From assembly GCF_000739735.1 (NCBI RefSeq), contig NZ_BBJF01000004.1, positions 62,001 to 126,000 on the forward strand: a stretch of 64,000 nucleotides of DNA, written 5' to 3'. Made by a program: the position numbers and the translations under genes. Under the pieces are notes generated by a model that was given only the letters and a program-made list of their open reading frames with translations, did not search any database and was not told where the DNA came from. This document shows positions 1 through 10,318 of this stretch, one piece after another (the first letter of the stretch is position 1; every line of letters starts with the position of its first letter). This DNA is from Paraburkholderia ginsengisoli NBRC 100965. Its GTDB lineage: Bacteria; Pseudomonadota; Gammaproteobacteria; Burkholderiales; Burkholderiaceae.

Positions 1-189
1 AAGAACGTCGACGCGCTCGACGCGTTGCTCACCGAACTGCGCGACGAAGAGCGCATGCGTTTCGACAAGCTCGGCGCATCGCTCGACAGCGGCGCGAATC
101 AGGCGGCGGGCGAGGCGGTGCGGCAGTTGATGTTCATCGAGCGGGTGGCGTCGGAAATCGGCGCGCAGATCGAGCGGCTTGAAAACTAG
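1..189 (+). CDS. hscB: Co-chaperone HscB, C-terminal end (partial)
   Basis: The reading frame is open from the first base and ends at TAG 187-189, giving the last 62 residues of a protein whose start lies outside the window. HscB is the J-type co-chaperone that delivers the IscU scaffold to HscA during iron-sulphur cluster transfer. The visible part is an acidic helical segment ending in [10 protein letters not shown], which fits the C-terminal IscU-binding three-helix domain. The call depends mainly on position, because hscA, fdx and iscX follow directly. The J domain cannot be checked here. Confidence 0.8.
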   Translation, partial: KNVDALDALLTELRDEERMRFDKLGASLDSGANQAAGEAVRQLMFIERVASEIGAQIERLEN

Positions 190-277
190 CGCGCGGCGCA
201 GCACCCAGAAGCCGAAGCAATTCAATCCAGCAACGCGAAAATTCAGGACGGGGCACAGCGGCCCCGAGAAGATCCAG

Positions 278-2149
278 ATGGCCTTACTGCAAATCTCCGA
301 ACCCGGCATGGCGCCGGCGCCGCACCAGCGGCGTCTGGCGGTCGGTATCGATCTCGGCACCACCAACTCCCTCGTCGCCGCGGTGCGTAGCGGCGTGCCC
401 GACGTGCTGCCCGACGAAGACGGTCATGTGCTGCTGCCGTCGGTGGTGCGTTACCTGGAAAAGGGCGGCCGCCGCATCGGCCGCACGGCCAAGGCCGAAG
501 CGGCGAGCGATCCACGCAACACGATCGTCTCGGTCAAGCGCTTCATGGGCCGGGGCAAGGCGGAAGTCGAAGGCGCTGAAAACGCGCCGTACGATTTCAT
601 CGACGCGCCCGGCATGGTGCAGATCCGCACCGTCGACGGCGTGAAGAGCCCGGTCGAAGTGTCGGCCGAAATTCTTGCGACGCTGCGTCAGCGCGCCGAA
701 GATTCGCTCGGCGACGAGCTGGTCGGCGCGGTCATCACGGTGCCGGCTTACTTCGACGAAGCGCAGCGCCAGGCGACCAAGGACGCCGCGCGGCTGGCCG
801 GCCTGAACGTGTTGCGCCTCCTGAACGAGCCGACCGCGGCCGCGATCGCCTATGGTCTCGACAACGGCTCCGAGGGTCTGTACGCGGTGTACGACCTTGG
901 CGGCGGCACCTTCGACCTGTCGATCCTGAAGCTCACCAAGGGCGTGTTCGAAGTGCTCGCGGCGGGCGGCGACTCCGCGCTCGGCGGCGACGATTTCGAC
1001 CACGCGCTGTATCGCCACGTGCTGGAGCAGGCGGCCATCGCACCGCAAACGCTCGCACCGGAAGACGTGCGTCTGCTGCTCGACAGCGTACGCGAGGTCA
1101 AGGAGGCGTTGTCGGCCGCACCTGAGGCAACCCTCGCGGCGACGCTCTCGAACGGCACCAGGCTCGATCTGACGATCACCGAAGCTACTTTCGAGGCGAT
1201 CACTCAGGCGCTGGTGCAGCGAACGCTTGGCCCCACGAAAAAAGCGCTGCGCGACGCCAAAGTCACGACCAAAGAGATCAAGGGCGTGGTGTTGGTCGGC
1301 GGCGCGACGCGCATGCCGGTGATCCGCCGCTCGGTCGAGTCGTTTTTCGGCCAGCCGCCGCTCGTGAACCTCGATCCGGATCAGGTCGTCGCGCTTGGAG
1401 CTGCGATCCAGGCCGATCTGCTCGCGGGTAACCGCGGCGCGGACGGCGACGACTGGCTGCTGCTGGATGTAATTCCGCTGTCGCTTGGCGTCGAGACGAT
1501 GGGCGGGTTGACCGAGAAGATCATCCCGCGCAACTCGACGATTCCGGTCGCCCGCGCGCAGGACTTCACGACCTTCAAGGACGGCCAGACCGCGATGGCG
1601 ATTCACGTCGTGCAAGGCGAGCGCGAGCTCGTCAGCGACTGCCGCTCGCTCGCGCGTTTCGAGCTGCGCGGCATTCCGCCGATGGCGGCCGGCGCGGCGC
1701 GCATTCGCGTGACCTACCAGGTGGACGCGGACGGGCTGCTGTCGGTGTTCGCGCGTGAGCAGGCCTCGGGCGTGGAAGCGTCGGTGGTGGTCAAACCGTC
1801 GTATGGCCTCGCCGACGACGACATCGCCCGCATGCTCGAAGACAGCTTTTCGACCGCCGAAGTCGACATGCGCGCGCGTGCGTTGCGCGAGGCGCAGGTC
1901 GAAGCGCGGCGTCTCGTGGAAGCGACCGACGCGGCGCTCGCCGCCGACGCCGAATTGCTCGACGACGACGAGCGTGTCGCGCTCGACGCGTTGCTCGATG
2001 CGTTGCGCAAGGTCGCCCAAAGCGACGACGCCGACGCGATCGAAGCCGCCACCAAAACGCTCGCCGAAGGCACCGACGAATTCGCCGCCCGCCGCATGAA
2101 CAAGGGCATTCGCCGCGCGCTCGCCGGTCGCAAGCTCGACGAGATCTGA
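278..2149 (+). CDS. hscA: Fe-S assembly Hsp70 chaperone HscA
   Basis: A 623-residue Hsp70-family ATPase dedicated to releasing Fe-S clusters from IscU, working with HscB. The N-terminal nucleotide-binding domain shows the phosphate-1 motif GIDLGTTNS near residues 23-31 and the phosphate-2 motif [10 protein letters not shown] near 206. The adenosine-motif segment [11 protein letters not shown] follows. The C-terminal half is the substrate-binding beta domain and lid. The frame extends upstream to 179, but the ATG at 278 is preferred because homology begins just after it. HscA proteins are usually about 615-620 residues, so this start fits. The gene lies between hscB and fdx, the standard isc operon order. 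Confidence 0.95.
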   Translation: MALLQISEPGMAPAPHQRRLAVGIDLGTTNSLVAAVRSGVPDVLPDEDGHVLLPSVVRYLEKGGRRIGRTAKAEAASDPRNTIVSVKRFMGRGKAEVEGAENAPYDFIDAPGMVQIRTVDGVKSPVEVSAEILATLRQRAEDSLGDELVGAVITVPAYFDEAQRQATKDAARLAGLNVLRLLNEPTAAAIAYGLDNGSEGLYAVYDLGGGTFDLSILKLTKGVFEVLAAGGDSALGGDDFDHALYRHVLEQAAIAPQTLAPEDVRLLLDSVREVKEALSAAPEATLAATLSNGTRLDLTITEATFEAITQALVQRTLGPTKKALRDAKVTTKEIKGVVLVGGATRMPVIRRSVESFFGQPPLVNLDPDQVVALGAAIQADLLAGNRGADGDDWLLLDVIPLSLGVETMGGLTEKIIPRNSTIPVARAQDFTTFKDGQTAMAIHVVQGERELVSDCRSLARFELRGIPPMAAGAARIRVTYQVDADGLLSVFAREQASGVEASVVVKPSYGLADDDIARMLEDSFSTAEVDMRARALREAQVEARRLVEATDAALAADAELLDDDERVALDALLDALRKVAQSDDADAIEAATKTLAEGTDEFAARRMNKGIRRALAGRKLDEI

Positions 2150-2286
2150 GGGTCGCAGGCCGGCGCGCATCGCGCCGGTCGCTGACGCTCAAGCGCGCCG
2201 TGCCGACTTAAAAAGTCCCCGCGGCGCCAGTAAAATGGTGCGGAGCCCGTTGCGGCCGCCGCGCCTCAGACCCAAACGGAAAATGT

Positions 2287-2628
2287 ATGCCTCAAATCGT
2301 TGTGCTGCCCCACGTCGAACTGTGCCCGGAAGGCGCGGTGATCGACGCCGTGCCCGGCAAGAGCATCTGCGACAACCTGCTCGATAACGGCATCGAAATC
2401 GAGCATGCGTGCGAGAAGTCGTGCGCGTGCACGACCTGTCACGTGATCGTGCGTGAGGGTTTCGCCGCCTTGACGCCGTCCGAGGAAGACGAGGACGATC
2501 TGCTGGACAAGGCATGGGGGCTCGAACCGGCCTCGCGTCTGTCGTGCCAGGCCATGGTGCCGGCGGAGCAGGACCTGGTCGTCGAAATTCCGCGTTACTC
2601 GATCAATCACGCGAAGGAAAACCACTAA
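2287..2628 (+). CDS. fdx: Isc-type [2Fe-2S] ferredoxin
   Basis: A 113-residue adrenodoxin-like ferredoxin that supplies electrons to the Isc cluster-assembly machinery. Cluster ligands are visible as Cys42, Cys48, Cys51 and Cys87, in the C-x5-C-x2-C...C spacing of this family. A further Cys46 lies within the loop, as in other Isc ferredoxins. Acidic patches (EEDEDD near residue 66) suit docking to partner proteins. The gene lies 137 bp downstream of hscA and 15 bp upstream of iscX, so it is probably part of the same transcript. Confidence 0.95.
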   Translation: MPQIVVLPHVELCPEGAVIDAVPGKSICDNLLDNGIEIEHACEKSCACTTCHVIVREGFAALTPSEEDEDDLLDKAWGLEPASRLSCQAMVPAEQDLVVEIPRYSINHAKENH

Positions 2629-2643
2629 CAGGAGGATGCAGCC

Positions 2644-2841
2644 ATGAAGTGGACCGATACGCAAGACATCGCGATGGCCCTGACTGACAAGCACCAGGAC
2701 ATCGATCCGCAGCAGGTGCGCTTCACCGACTTGCATCGCTGGGTCACCGAGCTGGAGGGATTTGACGACGATCCCAACCGCTCGAACGAAAAGATCCTCG
2801 AGGCGATTCAGGCTGCATGGATTGAAGACGCGGATTACTGA
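2644..2841 (+). CDS. iscX: Fe-S assembly protein IscX
   Basis: A 65-residue acidic protein matching the IscX/YfhJ family, which binds IscS and iron and modulates cluster assembly. The conserved core is WTDTQDIA at the start, VRFTDLHRWV in the middle and EAIQAAWIEDADY at the end. A GGAG ribosome-binding site (aggaggatgcagcc) lies directly before the ATG. This is the usual last gene of an isc operon, and a strong hairpin terminator follows about 70 bp downstream. Confidence 0.95.
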   Translation: MKWTDTQDIAMALTDKHQDIDPQQVRFTDLHRWVTELEGFDDDPNRSNEKILEAIQAAWIEDADY

Positions 2842-2910
2842 GCGCGACGCGGCTGCACAGCCGAACAGCGCTGCGTGAATTGTTCCGTGGCGGCTGCGTC
2901 GTGGTAAAGA

Positions 2911-2942
2911 AAAAGGCGATTCCCTTGGAATCGCCTTTTTTA
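2911..2942 (+). terminator. Rho-independent terminator after iscX
   Basis: AAAAGGCGATTCC and GGAATCGCCTTTTT form a near-perfect hairpin with a very short loop, followed by a T run. It ends the isc operon. The A-tract on the left arm means it could also act on minus-strand transcripts. Confidence 0.85.
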
Positions 2943-3034
2943 ACGCCCGCGCAAAAGCGGGGCAGCCTCCCTGGGCCTTCGCGTTGATCTTTGCATCGAC
3001 TTCGCGCGGGTTGTTGCGTTGGCCGGGCGCTCGT

Positions 3035-3760
3035 CTAGCCCGCGACCAGCGTGCCGTTTTCGACCCTTACGTGCTGGCCTTGCTGGAACGGCGGCGCTTC
3101 GTGGTACGTGAAATAGCGCGTCTTGCCGTTTTCCATTCGCACGCGTACCGAATACGACGTCGAGGTCCGGATGTGCTTTTCGACCGAATTGCCGGCGAGG
3201 CCGCCGCCGAGCGCGCCGAGCAGCGTCATCGCGGTGCGGCCGCCGCCCGAGCCGAACTGATTGCCGACGACACCGCCTGCGACCGCACCGCCGACCGCAC
3301 CGATCCCGGTGCCATGACCTTCCTGACGCACCGCCGAAATGGCGACGACCGTGCCGCACGTCGAGCAGTAAGTTGACTGCGGCGGCGGTTGCTGTGCGTA
3401 TTGCGGCGCGGCTTGCGCCTGTTGCTGCTGCGCGTACTGTTGTTGCAGCGCCGGAGCGGCCGGAGCTGGTTGCGCAGCCGGCTGCGGCGGTTGTTGTTGC
3501 GCCTGCTGTTCAGCGAGTTGCTGCTGTCGCGCCGAGCCGTTGACCGGCGCGGCCGAATCGACGACGCCGGGTTGCGTCGTCACGCGCGCGGCCTGAGTCT
3601 GGTCGGTTTGCGCGCCGGTGCCCGACGCCTTCGAGAACAGGCCCGTGACGGCCGCGGTCGCGGCGAGACTCGCGATGATCACCGCAGCGGCCGCGCCCGC
3701 GACGAGCGGGTGAAGGCGACGTTGCTGGGTAGGCTGGGTATCGTTGGCTGGTTTGTTCAT
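3035..3760 (-). CDS. Gln-rich glycine-zipper membrane/surface protein
   Basis: A 241-residue protein of unknown precise role. After a short polar N-terminus it has one hydrophobic segment at residues 17-39 (LVAGAAAAVIIASLAATAA). A Gln/Pro/Ala-rich linker of about 90 residues follows. The C-terminal part begins with CSTCGTVVAI and continues with a glycine-zipper hairpin of GAVGGAVAGG type, then an SVRVRMENG segment. This resembles the 17 kDa surface-antigen/Rick_17kDa-like outer-membrane family. The start at 3760 is favoured by a GGAGG site just upstream. No lipobox is seen, so a membrane-anchored periplasmic protein is more likely than a lipoprotein. The gene stands alone. Confidence 0.75.
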   Translation of the reverse strand: MNKPANDTQPTQQRRLHPLVAGAAAAVIIASLAATAAVTGLFSKASGTGAQTDQTQAARVTTQPGVVDSAAPVNGSARQQQLAEQQAQQQPPQPAAQPAPAAPALQQQYAQQQQAQAAPQYAQQPPPQSTYCSTCGTVVAISAVRQEGHGTGIGAVGGAVAGGVVGNQFGSGGGRTAMTLLGALGGGLAGNSVEKHIRTSTSYSVRVRMENGKTRYFTYHEAPPFQQGQHVRVENGTLVAG

Positions 3761-4017
3761 CCTGGCCTCCGTCTGTTGCAGAGTCGACTTTATTGAGACT
3801 GAGTGTCCGGCAATTCGATCCCGGCGGCGTTTCAAGTTGTAACCGGTGGCGCCACGACAGCGCGGGCATGCCGCGACCGGCAGGGCGGGGCGCCTTGGTC
3901 TTTGCAATGTTGGGAGGGCTCGTCTTGCACAGCGTGCGCGCCGCGCTTGATCACCTTTTACCTATGGTTACAAACCATCGGCGCTCGCGCACGGTGCGCC
4001 TTTCCCTGAGCCACAAG

Positions 4018-4056
4018 AAAAAACGCCCGGCTTCGAAAAAGCAGGGCGTTTTCTTT
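4018..4056 (-). terminator. Rho-independent terminator after lysS
   Basis: The arms AACGCCC (4023-4029) and GGGCGTT (4045-4051) form the stem, with A and T tracts on the two sides. Read on the minus strand it lies about 20 bp past the lysS stop. The flanking tracts would let it act in both directions. Confidence 0.75.
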
Positions 4057-4076
4057 GCTGCAAACCGCGTAACGGA

Positions 4077-5618
4077 TCAGTCTTCGCGACGCAGATGCGG
4101 GAACAGAATTACGTCGCGGATGCTCGGGCTATCGGTCAGCATCATCACCAGACGGTCGATGCCGATCCCGCAACCGCCGGCCGGCGGCATGCCATATTCG
4201 AGCGCGCGAATGTAGTCGGCGTCGTAGAACATCGCTTCTTCGTCGCCGGCGTCTTTCTGGTCGACCTGCTTCTTGAAGCGCGCGGCCTGGTCTTCGGGAT
4301 CGTTCAGCTCCGAGAAGCCGTTGGCGATTTCACGGCCCGTGATGAACAGCTCGAAACGCTCGGTGATGCCGTCGACCTTGTCCGACGCGCGCGCGAGCGG
4401 CGACACTTCGATCGGGTAATCGATGATGTAGGTCGGCTCCCACAATTGCGATTCGGCGGTCTCTTCGAACAGCGCCAGTTGCAGCGAGCCGACGCCCGCG
4501 TTCAGGAACTGCGGCTGCGACGCGTCGACGCCGAACTTCTTCAATTCGGTGCGCAGGAACGCGGCGTCCGCGAGTTGCCCGCTCGTGTACTGCGGCGCGT
4601 ACTTCTGGATTGCCTGGGTGATCGTCAGCCGATGGAACGGCTTCGCCAGGTCCAGCTCGCGGCCCTGATACGTGATGGTCGCCGTACCGAGCGCATCGAT
4701 CGCGGCCTGGCGGATCAGCTGCTCGGTGAAGTCCATCAGCCACTTGTAATCGGTGTACGCCGCGTAGAACTCGATCATCGTGAATTCCGGATTGTGGCGC
4801 ACCGACACGCCCTCATTACGGAAGTTACGGTTGATCTCGAACACACGCTCGAAGCCGCCGACCACCAGCCGCTTCAGATACAGCTCCGGCGCGATACGCA
4901 GGAACATCTGCATGTCGAGCGCGTTGTGATGCGTGGTGAACGGCTTCGCCGCCGCGCCGCCCGGGATCGGGTGCAGCATCGGCGTTTCGACTTCCATGAA
5001 GTCGGCGTCGGACATGAACTTGCGGATCGACGAAATCGCCTTGGTGCGCGCGACGAAGGTCTTGCGCGTTTCCGGCGTGACGATCAGATCGACGTAGCGC
5101 TGGCGATACTTCATTTCCTGGTCCGACAGACCGTGGAACTTGTCCGGCAGCGGACGCAGCGACTTCGACAGCAGACGCAGTTCGGTGCAGCGCACCGACA
5201 GTTCGCCCTTGTTGGTTCGGAACAGCACGCCGCGCGCCGCGACGATGTCGCCCATGTCCCACTTCTTGAAGGCGTCGTACGTTTCCTGACCGACGTCGGC
5301 CGGCGTGATAAAGAACTGGATCTGACCCGAGCCATCGCGCACGGTCGCGAAGCTCGCCTTGCCCATCACGCGCTTGAGCATCATGCGGCCGGCGATCGCG
5401 ACTTCGAGCGGATTCGCTTCGAGCGCTTCCTTGTCGGCATGCTCGAACTGCGCCTGCAGATCTTCGGCGTGATGCGTGGGACGGAAATCGTTCGGATAGG
5501 CGACGCCTTGCTCGCGCAACTCGCGCAGCTTTTCACGGCGCTCGGCGATGATCTTGTTGTCGTCCACCTCGGGCGCGACAGTCGGCTGGGCCGCATTCGG
5601 CTGGGTCGGTTCGGTCAT
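4077..5618 (-). CDS. lysS: Lysyl-tRNA synthetase, class II
   Basis: A 513-residue class II synthetase that charges tRNA-Lys in the cytoplasm. The N-terminal OB-fold anticodon-binding domain (about residues 60-170) includes [21 protein letters not shown]. Catalytic motif 2 is seen as [14 protein letters not shown] and motif 3 as [12 protein letters not shown] near the C-terminus. The ATG at 5618 starts MTEPTQPN; an upstream extension to 5654 looks non-coding. The gene lies about 135 bp downstream of prfB on the same strand. The recJ-prfB-lysS order is the same as in E. coli, suggesting a conserved operon. Confidence 0.97.
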   Translation of the reverse strand: MTEPTQPNAAQPTVAPEVDDNKIIAERREKLRELREQGVAYPNDFRPTHHAEDLQAQFEHADKEALEANPLEVAIAGRMMLKRVMGKASFATVRDGSGQIQFFITPADVGQETYDAFKKWDMGDIVAARGVLFRTNKGELSVRCTELRLLSKSLRPLPDKFHGLSDQEMKYRQRYVDLIVTPETRKTFVARTKAISSIRKFMSDADFMEVETPMLHPIPGGAAAKPFTTHHNALDMQMFLRIAPELYLKRLVVGGFERVFEINRNFRNEGVSVRHNPEFTMIEFYAAYTDYKWLMDFTEQLIRQAAIDALGTATITYQGRELDLAKPFHRLTITQAIQKYAPQYTSGQLADAAFLRTELKKFGVDASQPQFLNAGVGSLQLALFEETAESQLWEPTYIIDYPIEVSPLARASDKVDGITERFELFITGREIANGFSELNDPEDQAARFKKQVDQKDAGDEEAMFYDADYIRALEYGMPPAGGCGIGIDRLVMMLTDSPSIRDVILFPHLRRED

Positions 5619-5754
5619 GATGATTTGATGTTGGTGGCCCGCATCGGCATGCACCTGAGTGCGCCGGATGAGGGAGGCCAGTCAGTGTAAAAACCTCAGG
5701 CGGTAAAAAGATGCGGCGCGACCATGCGGGCCGCGCCGATGGCGCTCTGTGCGC

Positions 5755-6859
5755 TTACACGCCCTGTTTCAGGCTTGCGCTGATGAACGGGTCGAGGTCG
5801 CCGTCGAGCACGCTCTTGGTGTTGCTGATTTCGACGTTGGTGCGCAGATCCTTGATACGGCTGTTGTCCAGCACGTACGAGCGGATTTGATGACCCCAGC
5901 CCACATCGGTCTTGCCGGCTTCCAGCTTGTCCTGCTCTTCCTGACGCTTGCGGATTTCCGCTTCGTACAGGCGCGACTTCAGCATGGCCATCGCTTCGGC
6001 GCGGTTGCGGTGCTGCGAACGGTCGTTCTGGCACTGCACGACGATGCCCGACGGCAGGTGCGTGATACGCACCGCGGAGTCGGTCTTGTTGATGTGCTGA
6101 CCGCCCGCGCCGGACGCGCGGTACGTGTCGATACGCAGATCGGCCGGGTTGATGTCCACTTCGATCGAGTCGTCGATTTCCGGGTACACGAACACCGACG
6201 AGAACGACGTATGACGCCCGCCCGACGAGTCGAACGGCGATTTGCGCACGAGGCGGTGCACACCGGTTTCGGTGCGCAGGAAGCCGTATGCGTATTCGCC
6301 TTCGATCTTGATCGTCGCGTTCTTGATGCCAGCGACGTCGCCGTCGGTCTGCTCCAGCACTTCGGTCTTGAAGCCCTTGCGCTCGCAGTAGCGCAGATAC
6401 TGCCGCAGCAGCATCGACGCCCAGTCGCACGCCTCGGTGCCGCCGGCGCCGGCCTGAATGTCCAGGAACGCGTTGTTGGGGTCGGCCGGGTTCGCGAACA
6501 TCCGGCGGAATTCCATGTCGGCGACGCGCTGTTCAATGCCTTGCGCGTCGGATTCGCAGGCGAGGAGGGTTTCCTCGTCGCCTTCCTCGCGGGCCATCTC
6601 GAACAGGTCCTGCGCGTCGCGCAGATCGTTATTGAGCGACGTGAGCTTGCCGACGGTGTCGTCGAGCAGTTTCTTTTCCCGGCCGAGGGCCTGGGCGTGC
6701 TTCGAGTCGTTCCAGACGTCCGGGTCTTCGAGTTCCCGGTTGACTTCGATTAGACGCAGTGCTTTGTCGTCGTAGTCAAAGATACCCCCGTAGCGAGTCT
6801 GCGCGCGTGCGCAGGTCCGCCAGAGAGGCTTCGATCGCGTTGAGACGTTCCGCTTCCAT
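5755..6859 (-). CDS. prfB: Peptide chain release factor 2 (programmed +1 frameshift)
   Basis: RF2 releases peptides at UGA and UAA stop codons. Translation starts at ATG 6859 and reads 27 codons, ending RGYL, to an in-frame TGA at 6778-6776. A +1 shift at CTT-TGA-C then continues from GAC at 6777 for about 340 codons to TAA at 5755, giving roughly 367 residues. The shift site has the classic layout: a GGGGG Shine-Dalgarno-like run just before TATCTTTGAC. The second part carries the codon-recognition tripeptide SPF in KSPFDSSGG and the catalytic GGQ in [10 protein letters not shown]. The frameshift is the known autoregulatory switch, so this is not a pseudogene. Confidence 0.97.
6775..6791 (-). 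promoter_or_regulatory. prfB programmed frameshift site
   Basis: On the minus strand the sequence GGGGGTATCTTTGAC combines an internal Shine-Dalgarno-like G run, the slippery codon CTT (6781-6779) and the stop TGA (6778-6776) followed by C. This is the established RF2 feedback element: low RF2 slows termination at UGA and favours the +1 shift. Confidence 0.95.
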
Positions 6860-7004
6860 GTCGATCTTTTATAGCTTCGTAAAAAGGGGAAATTATAGCC
6901 GATCGGCGTGCCGCGCCGGAGGCTGTCGAGCGATCCGGCGCGGGTTCGGGGTTGATTTTGCGGAGTTTTTTGGGGTTTTTTGCGGCGATGCGCGGGCGGC
7001 CGCT

Positions 7005-8711
7005 TCAGCTCGCCGCGTGCTCGACGATCAATTGCACGCGCGACACGCCGTTCCACGTATCGCTCGCCAGCCGGTACGCGACGGTGGTGCGCGCGGGCAG
7101 CGTGTCGGTGTGATTGAACCAGATGGCGTTGAAGCGCTGGCGGCCGCGCACGAGTTGCAGCTTCAGGTGCTTGTCCTTCACCAGCGCCTGCGACGCGATG
7201 TCGAATTCGCCCGAAAACACCGGGGCCGGGAAGCCCTGGCCCCACACGGCGGCGTCGAGCATCTCGACGAATTGCGGCGTGAAGTACGCGTCTTCCAGTT
7301 CGCCGTCGGTTTCCACCGTGCGCGACAGCGCGTCCTGGGACAGCCATTCGCGCCCGACCGCTTCGAACGCGGCGGTGAAGCGCGCCACATCGGCGGCGGC
7401 GAGCGTCAGGCCTGCGGCCATCGCGTGGCCGCCGAATTTGACGATCAGGTTCGGCTCGCGCTTCGAGATCAGGTCGAGCGCATCGCGCAGATGGAAACCG
7501 GGAATCGAGCGGCCCGAGCCTTTGACGGTCTGGCCGCTGTCGTCGGCAAGCGCGAAGGTGAACGAGGGCCGGTGGAATTTCTCCTTCAGCCGGCCGGCGA
7601 CGATCCCGATCACACCCTGATGCCAGCCCGGATTGAACAGCGTGATGGTGGTCGAGCCTTGCGGGTCGATCGTGGAGAGGTCGTCGAGCGCCTGTTGCTG
7701 CATGCCGGCTTCGATCTCTCGGCGCTCGCGATTCATCGTGTCGAGCTGCTGCGCGAGATCCCATGCGCGGCCGATGTCGTCGGTGGTCAGGCATTCGATC
7801 CCGAGCGACATGTCCGACAGGCGTCCCGCCGCGTTGAGCCGCGGGCCGAGCGCGAAGCCGAGGTCGAAGCCCGACGCGCTGCGCGCGTCGCGCGCGGCGG
7901 CGCGAAAGAGGGCGGCGATGCCCGGCTGCATCTTGCCTTTGCGGATGCGCTGCAAGCCTTGCGCGACCAGCACGCGGTTGTTGCCGTCGAGCTTGACCAC
8001 GTCGGCGACCGTACCGAGCGCGACCAGATCGAGCAGGCCATCCAGACGCGGCTCGGGAAAAGCGTCGTTAAACGCGCCACGGCGGCGCAATTCCGCGCGC
8101 AACGCGAGCAGCACGTAGAACATCACGCCGACCCCGGCAATGCACTTGCTCGGAAACGTGCAGCCCGGCTGGTTCGGATTGACGATCACGCGCGCGGCGG
8201 GCAACTCGTCGCCGGGCAGGTGGTGGTCGGTGACCAGTACGTCGATGCCGAGCGCGTTGGCGGCTTCCACACCGTCGACGCTGGCGATGCCGTTGTCGAC
8301 CGTGATCAGCAGATCCGGCTTGCCCGACGCGCCGCGCGCGGCCAGCGCGACGATCTCGGGCGTGAGGCCGTAGCCGTACTCGAAGCGGTTCGGCACCAGG
8401 TAGTCGATCTGGCCGCCGAACATGCGCAGCCCGCGCACCGCGACCGCGCAGGCGGTGGCGCCGTCGCAGTCGTAGTCGGCGACCACCAGCATGCGGCGCT
8501 TCTGCTGGATCGCGTCGGCGAGCAGCACGGCGGCGTCTTCGCAGCCCTTCAGCGCGACTGGCGGCACGAGCCGCGCGAGACCGGTTTCGATTTCATCGGG
8601 CAGGCACACGCCGCGCGCCGCGTACAGACGCGCGAGCACCGGATGCAGACCATGGCGGGTGAGGATTTCGAGGTCGACCGGGGAGCAGGTGCGCGTAACG
8701 ATTCGAGTCAT
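7005..8711 (-). CDS. recJ: Single-stranded-DNA-specific exonuclease RecJ
   Basis: A 568-residue 5'-3' exonuclease for single-stranded DNA, used in recombination and mismatch repair. It belongs to the DHH phosphoesterase superfamily. The metal-binding motifs are visible in order: [12 protein letters not shown] near residue 75, TVDNGIAS, then [11 protein letters not shown] (the DHH motif). The DHHA1 segment GHAMAAG lies near residue 430 and an OB-like C-terminal domain follows. The length matches the family. It lies upstream of prfB and lysS on the same strand and begins about 28 bp after the preceding minus-strand gene. Confidence 0.96.
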   Translation of the reverse strand: MTRIVTRTCSPVDLEILTRHGLHPVLARLYAARGVCLPDEIETGLARLVPPVALKGCEDAAVLLADAIQQKRRMLVVADYDCDGATACAVAVRGLRMFGGQIDYLVPNRFEYGYGLTPEIVALAARGASGKPDLLITVDNGIASVDGVEAANALGIDVLVTDHHLPGDELPAARVIVNPNQPGCTFPSKCIAGVGVMFYVLLALRAELRRRGAFNDAFPEPRLDGLLDLVALGTVADVVKLDGNNRVLVAQGLQRIRKGKMQPGIAALFRAAARDARSASGFDLGFALGPRLNAAGRLSDMSLGIECLTTDDIGRAWDLAQQLDTMNRERREIEAGMQQQALDDLSTIDPQGSTTITLFNPGWHQGVIGIVAGRLKEKFHRPSFTFALADDSGQTVKGSGRSIPGFHLRDALDLISKREPNLIVKFGGHAMAAGLTLAAADVARFTAAFEAVGREWLSQDALSRTVETDGELEDAYFTPQFVEMLDAAVWGQGFPAPVFSGEFDIASQALVKDKHLKLQLVRGRQRFNAIWFNHTDTLPARTTVAYRLASDTWNGVSRVQLIVEHAAS

Positions 8712-8739
8712 TCGGAAGGCCCGTGGAGCAGGCGATAAA

Positions 8740-9903
8740 TCATTCGATGAAGAGCGAGGCCAGCACGCGCCGCCGCCAGAATTTGCGCAGATCGCCGCGC
8801 GTGACCGTGAGCGTCACCGAGCCGGTGTCGCCGCACAAGGTCAGGCCGAGTTCGCTGAGCTGGCCGGATTGCAGCGCGGCCAGCGCGGGTTCGAACCAAT
8901 CAGCTTGCACGGCGGCGAACGCGTCGTTCCAGCGCGCCCAGTCCTGTTCGATGTAGGGCGCCGAGAACGGGTCGAGTTCGACGAGCGTCGCGCCGGCCGC
9001 GCTGTTGGCGCTACCTGCGCTATTTGCCGGGCCGCTCGTCGGGTCGGCTTTTGCACCGGCTTTTGCGCCGGTATTCGCGCCGTCAGCCAACGCCGATAAA
9101 GCAGCAAACGAGGCGGGCGGCGCACCCGTCTCGACGCCCGCCGTGATTGCCAGCCCGCGTGTCGCCGCCGCATCGGAGAGCACCCGCGCGAACGGGCTGT
9201 GCACCGGCTGCGCCGCGCCTTGCGCATGAAACCAGATCGAGTTGACGGCCGGCAGGCCGCGCGCCTCGCGCGCTTCGTTGACCGGATGCTCGAACCACGC
9301 CATCTGTACTTCGTTCTGCAGCTTCATCCACGCGCGCGAGCGCTCGCCGGAATGCGCTTCGTGCGGCAGCCAGATTTCGATATTGCGGCCGCTCGCGCGC
9401 AACGGCGACGCGCCCGCGAGCGTGCCGAAACCGTCGCCCGACAGATACCAGCGTGCGGGCTGCGGCGCTTCGATGCGCACCCCGAGCTCCTCGATCAGCG
9501 GCCGCGCGACGGCGAGCAGCGCGTGCGCTTCGTCATCTGACAGTTCGAGCGACGCGGGATCGATCAGCACGAGGTGATCGTGCGCGATACGCACGTGCAC
9601 CGGCTGCACGCAGGCCCATGTCGCGTCGCCGGGCTCGCCGCCGTCGGCGCGCAGCATGTACGGCGCGAGCGGCGCTTCGTCGGCGGCTGCCGCGCCGCTT
9701 GGCAGCGCGCCGAACTGGCGGGCCACCCAGCGCTCGTGCGGCAGCGTGCGCTGAAAATCTTCGCCGATCACCCGTTCGACCAGCGTCGCGCGCGCGATCA
9801 GCCGGTCGAGGGCCGGACTCTGGATGTCGTGAAGGGCGGTGGAGGCGTCCGCTGCGGCGGGCAGCGCGAAGGGCAACAGAAGATGGAGACGGTTGGCGAG
9901 CAT
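8740..9903 (-). CDS. RpfE-like regulatory/hypothetical protein
   Basis: A protein of about 387 residues that I recognise only as the conserved recJ-adjacent family of Burkholderiales and xanthomonads. Family members are sometimes labelled RpfE or, doubtfully, a phosphoglycerate-mutase-like regulator. Visible blocks are LHLLLPFALP at the N-terminus, DPASLELSDDEAHALLA, RWYLSGDG, WMKLQNEVQMAW and the C-terminal LTLCGDTGSVTLTV. A low-complexity Gly/Ala/Lys/Ser insert (TGAKAGAKADPTSG and onward) interrupts the last third. The start is uncertain: ATG 9903 is used, with 9915 as an alternative. There are no membrane segments or catalytic motifs I can name. Confidence 0.65.
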   Translation of the reverse strand: MLANRLHLLLPFALPAAADASTALHDIQSPALDRLIARATLVERVIGEDFQRTLPHERWVARQFGALPSGAAAADEAPLAPYMLRADGGEPGDATWACVQPVHVRIAHDHLVLIDPASLELSDDEAHALLAVARPLIEELGVRIEAPQPARWYLSGDGFGTLAGASPLRASGRNIEIWLPHEAHSGERSRAWMKLQNEVQMAWFEHPVNEAREARGLPAVNSIWFHAQGAAQPVHSPFARVLSDAAATRGLAITAGVETGAPPASFAALSALADGANTGAKAGAKADPTSGPANSAGSANSAAGATLVELDPFSAPYIEQDWARWNDAFAAVQADWFEPALAALQSGQLSELGLTLCGDTGSVTLTVTRGDLRKFWRRRVLASLFIE

Positions 9904-10072
9904 GATGCTGCGCATTGTAGGGCAAAGAGTGCGAGTATTCCGACCATCGGCTTCCGGTTCCACTGCCTCGCGACGCCAGGCTCAACAGGTGGCGAGCATC
10001 GCGCGAGGACGGAGCGGGGGCGGAGCAGCAGCCGCGCGCGGCGGCACCGCGCCCATGACGAGGGAGACCGGC

Positions 10073-10318
10073 ATGTCGCGTGAACTCAAAACCGAGCGGG
10101 AATTGCTCGCATTGGTCGTGCAGGCGCTCGACGCCAACCCGGTCACGGCCGGCTGGATTCCGACCGGCTTCCACGAGACCGTCGAGGACGAGGACGGCTG
10201 CAACTGGGACATCACCCATCTGCATCGCGACCGCAAGGATGCGGATGCGCGCGAGGCGGCGAGCCAGGCCGCGGCGGGGATCATCAACGAGTTGCGCGGG
10301 CGGTATAACTTGCGCTAG
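10073..10318 (+). CDS. Small conserved protein of unknown function
   Basis: An 81-residue soluble protein starting MSRELKTERELLALVVQALD. It has the conserved-looking block GWIPTGFHETVEDEDGCNWD and ends INELRGRYNLR. An AGGGAG ribosome-binding site lies six bases before ATG 10073, which decides the start against the upstream ATG at 10055. It is divergent from the RpfE-like gene. I know no function; similar short proteins are common in Burkholderiales. Codon use looks like its neighbours. Confidence 0.7.
   Translation: MSRELKTERELLALVVQALDANPVTAGWIPTGFHETVEDEDGCNWDITHLHRDRKDADAREAASQAAAGIINELRGRYNLR

Noticed and set aside
2160..2180. Inverted repeat after hscA as a terminator
   Set aside because: The stem is GC-rich but has no T-tract and fdx is expected in the same operon.
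6776..6778. Premature stop in prfB suggesting a pseudogene
   Set aside because: The context is the standard RF2 programmed frameshift site.
6759..8738. A plus-strand 659-codon open frame antisense to recJ
   Set aside because: recJ has intact DHH motifs; the antisense frame has only Arg/Ala/Gly bias.
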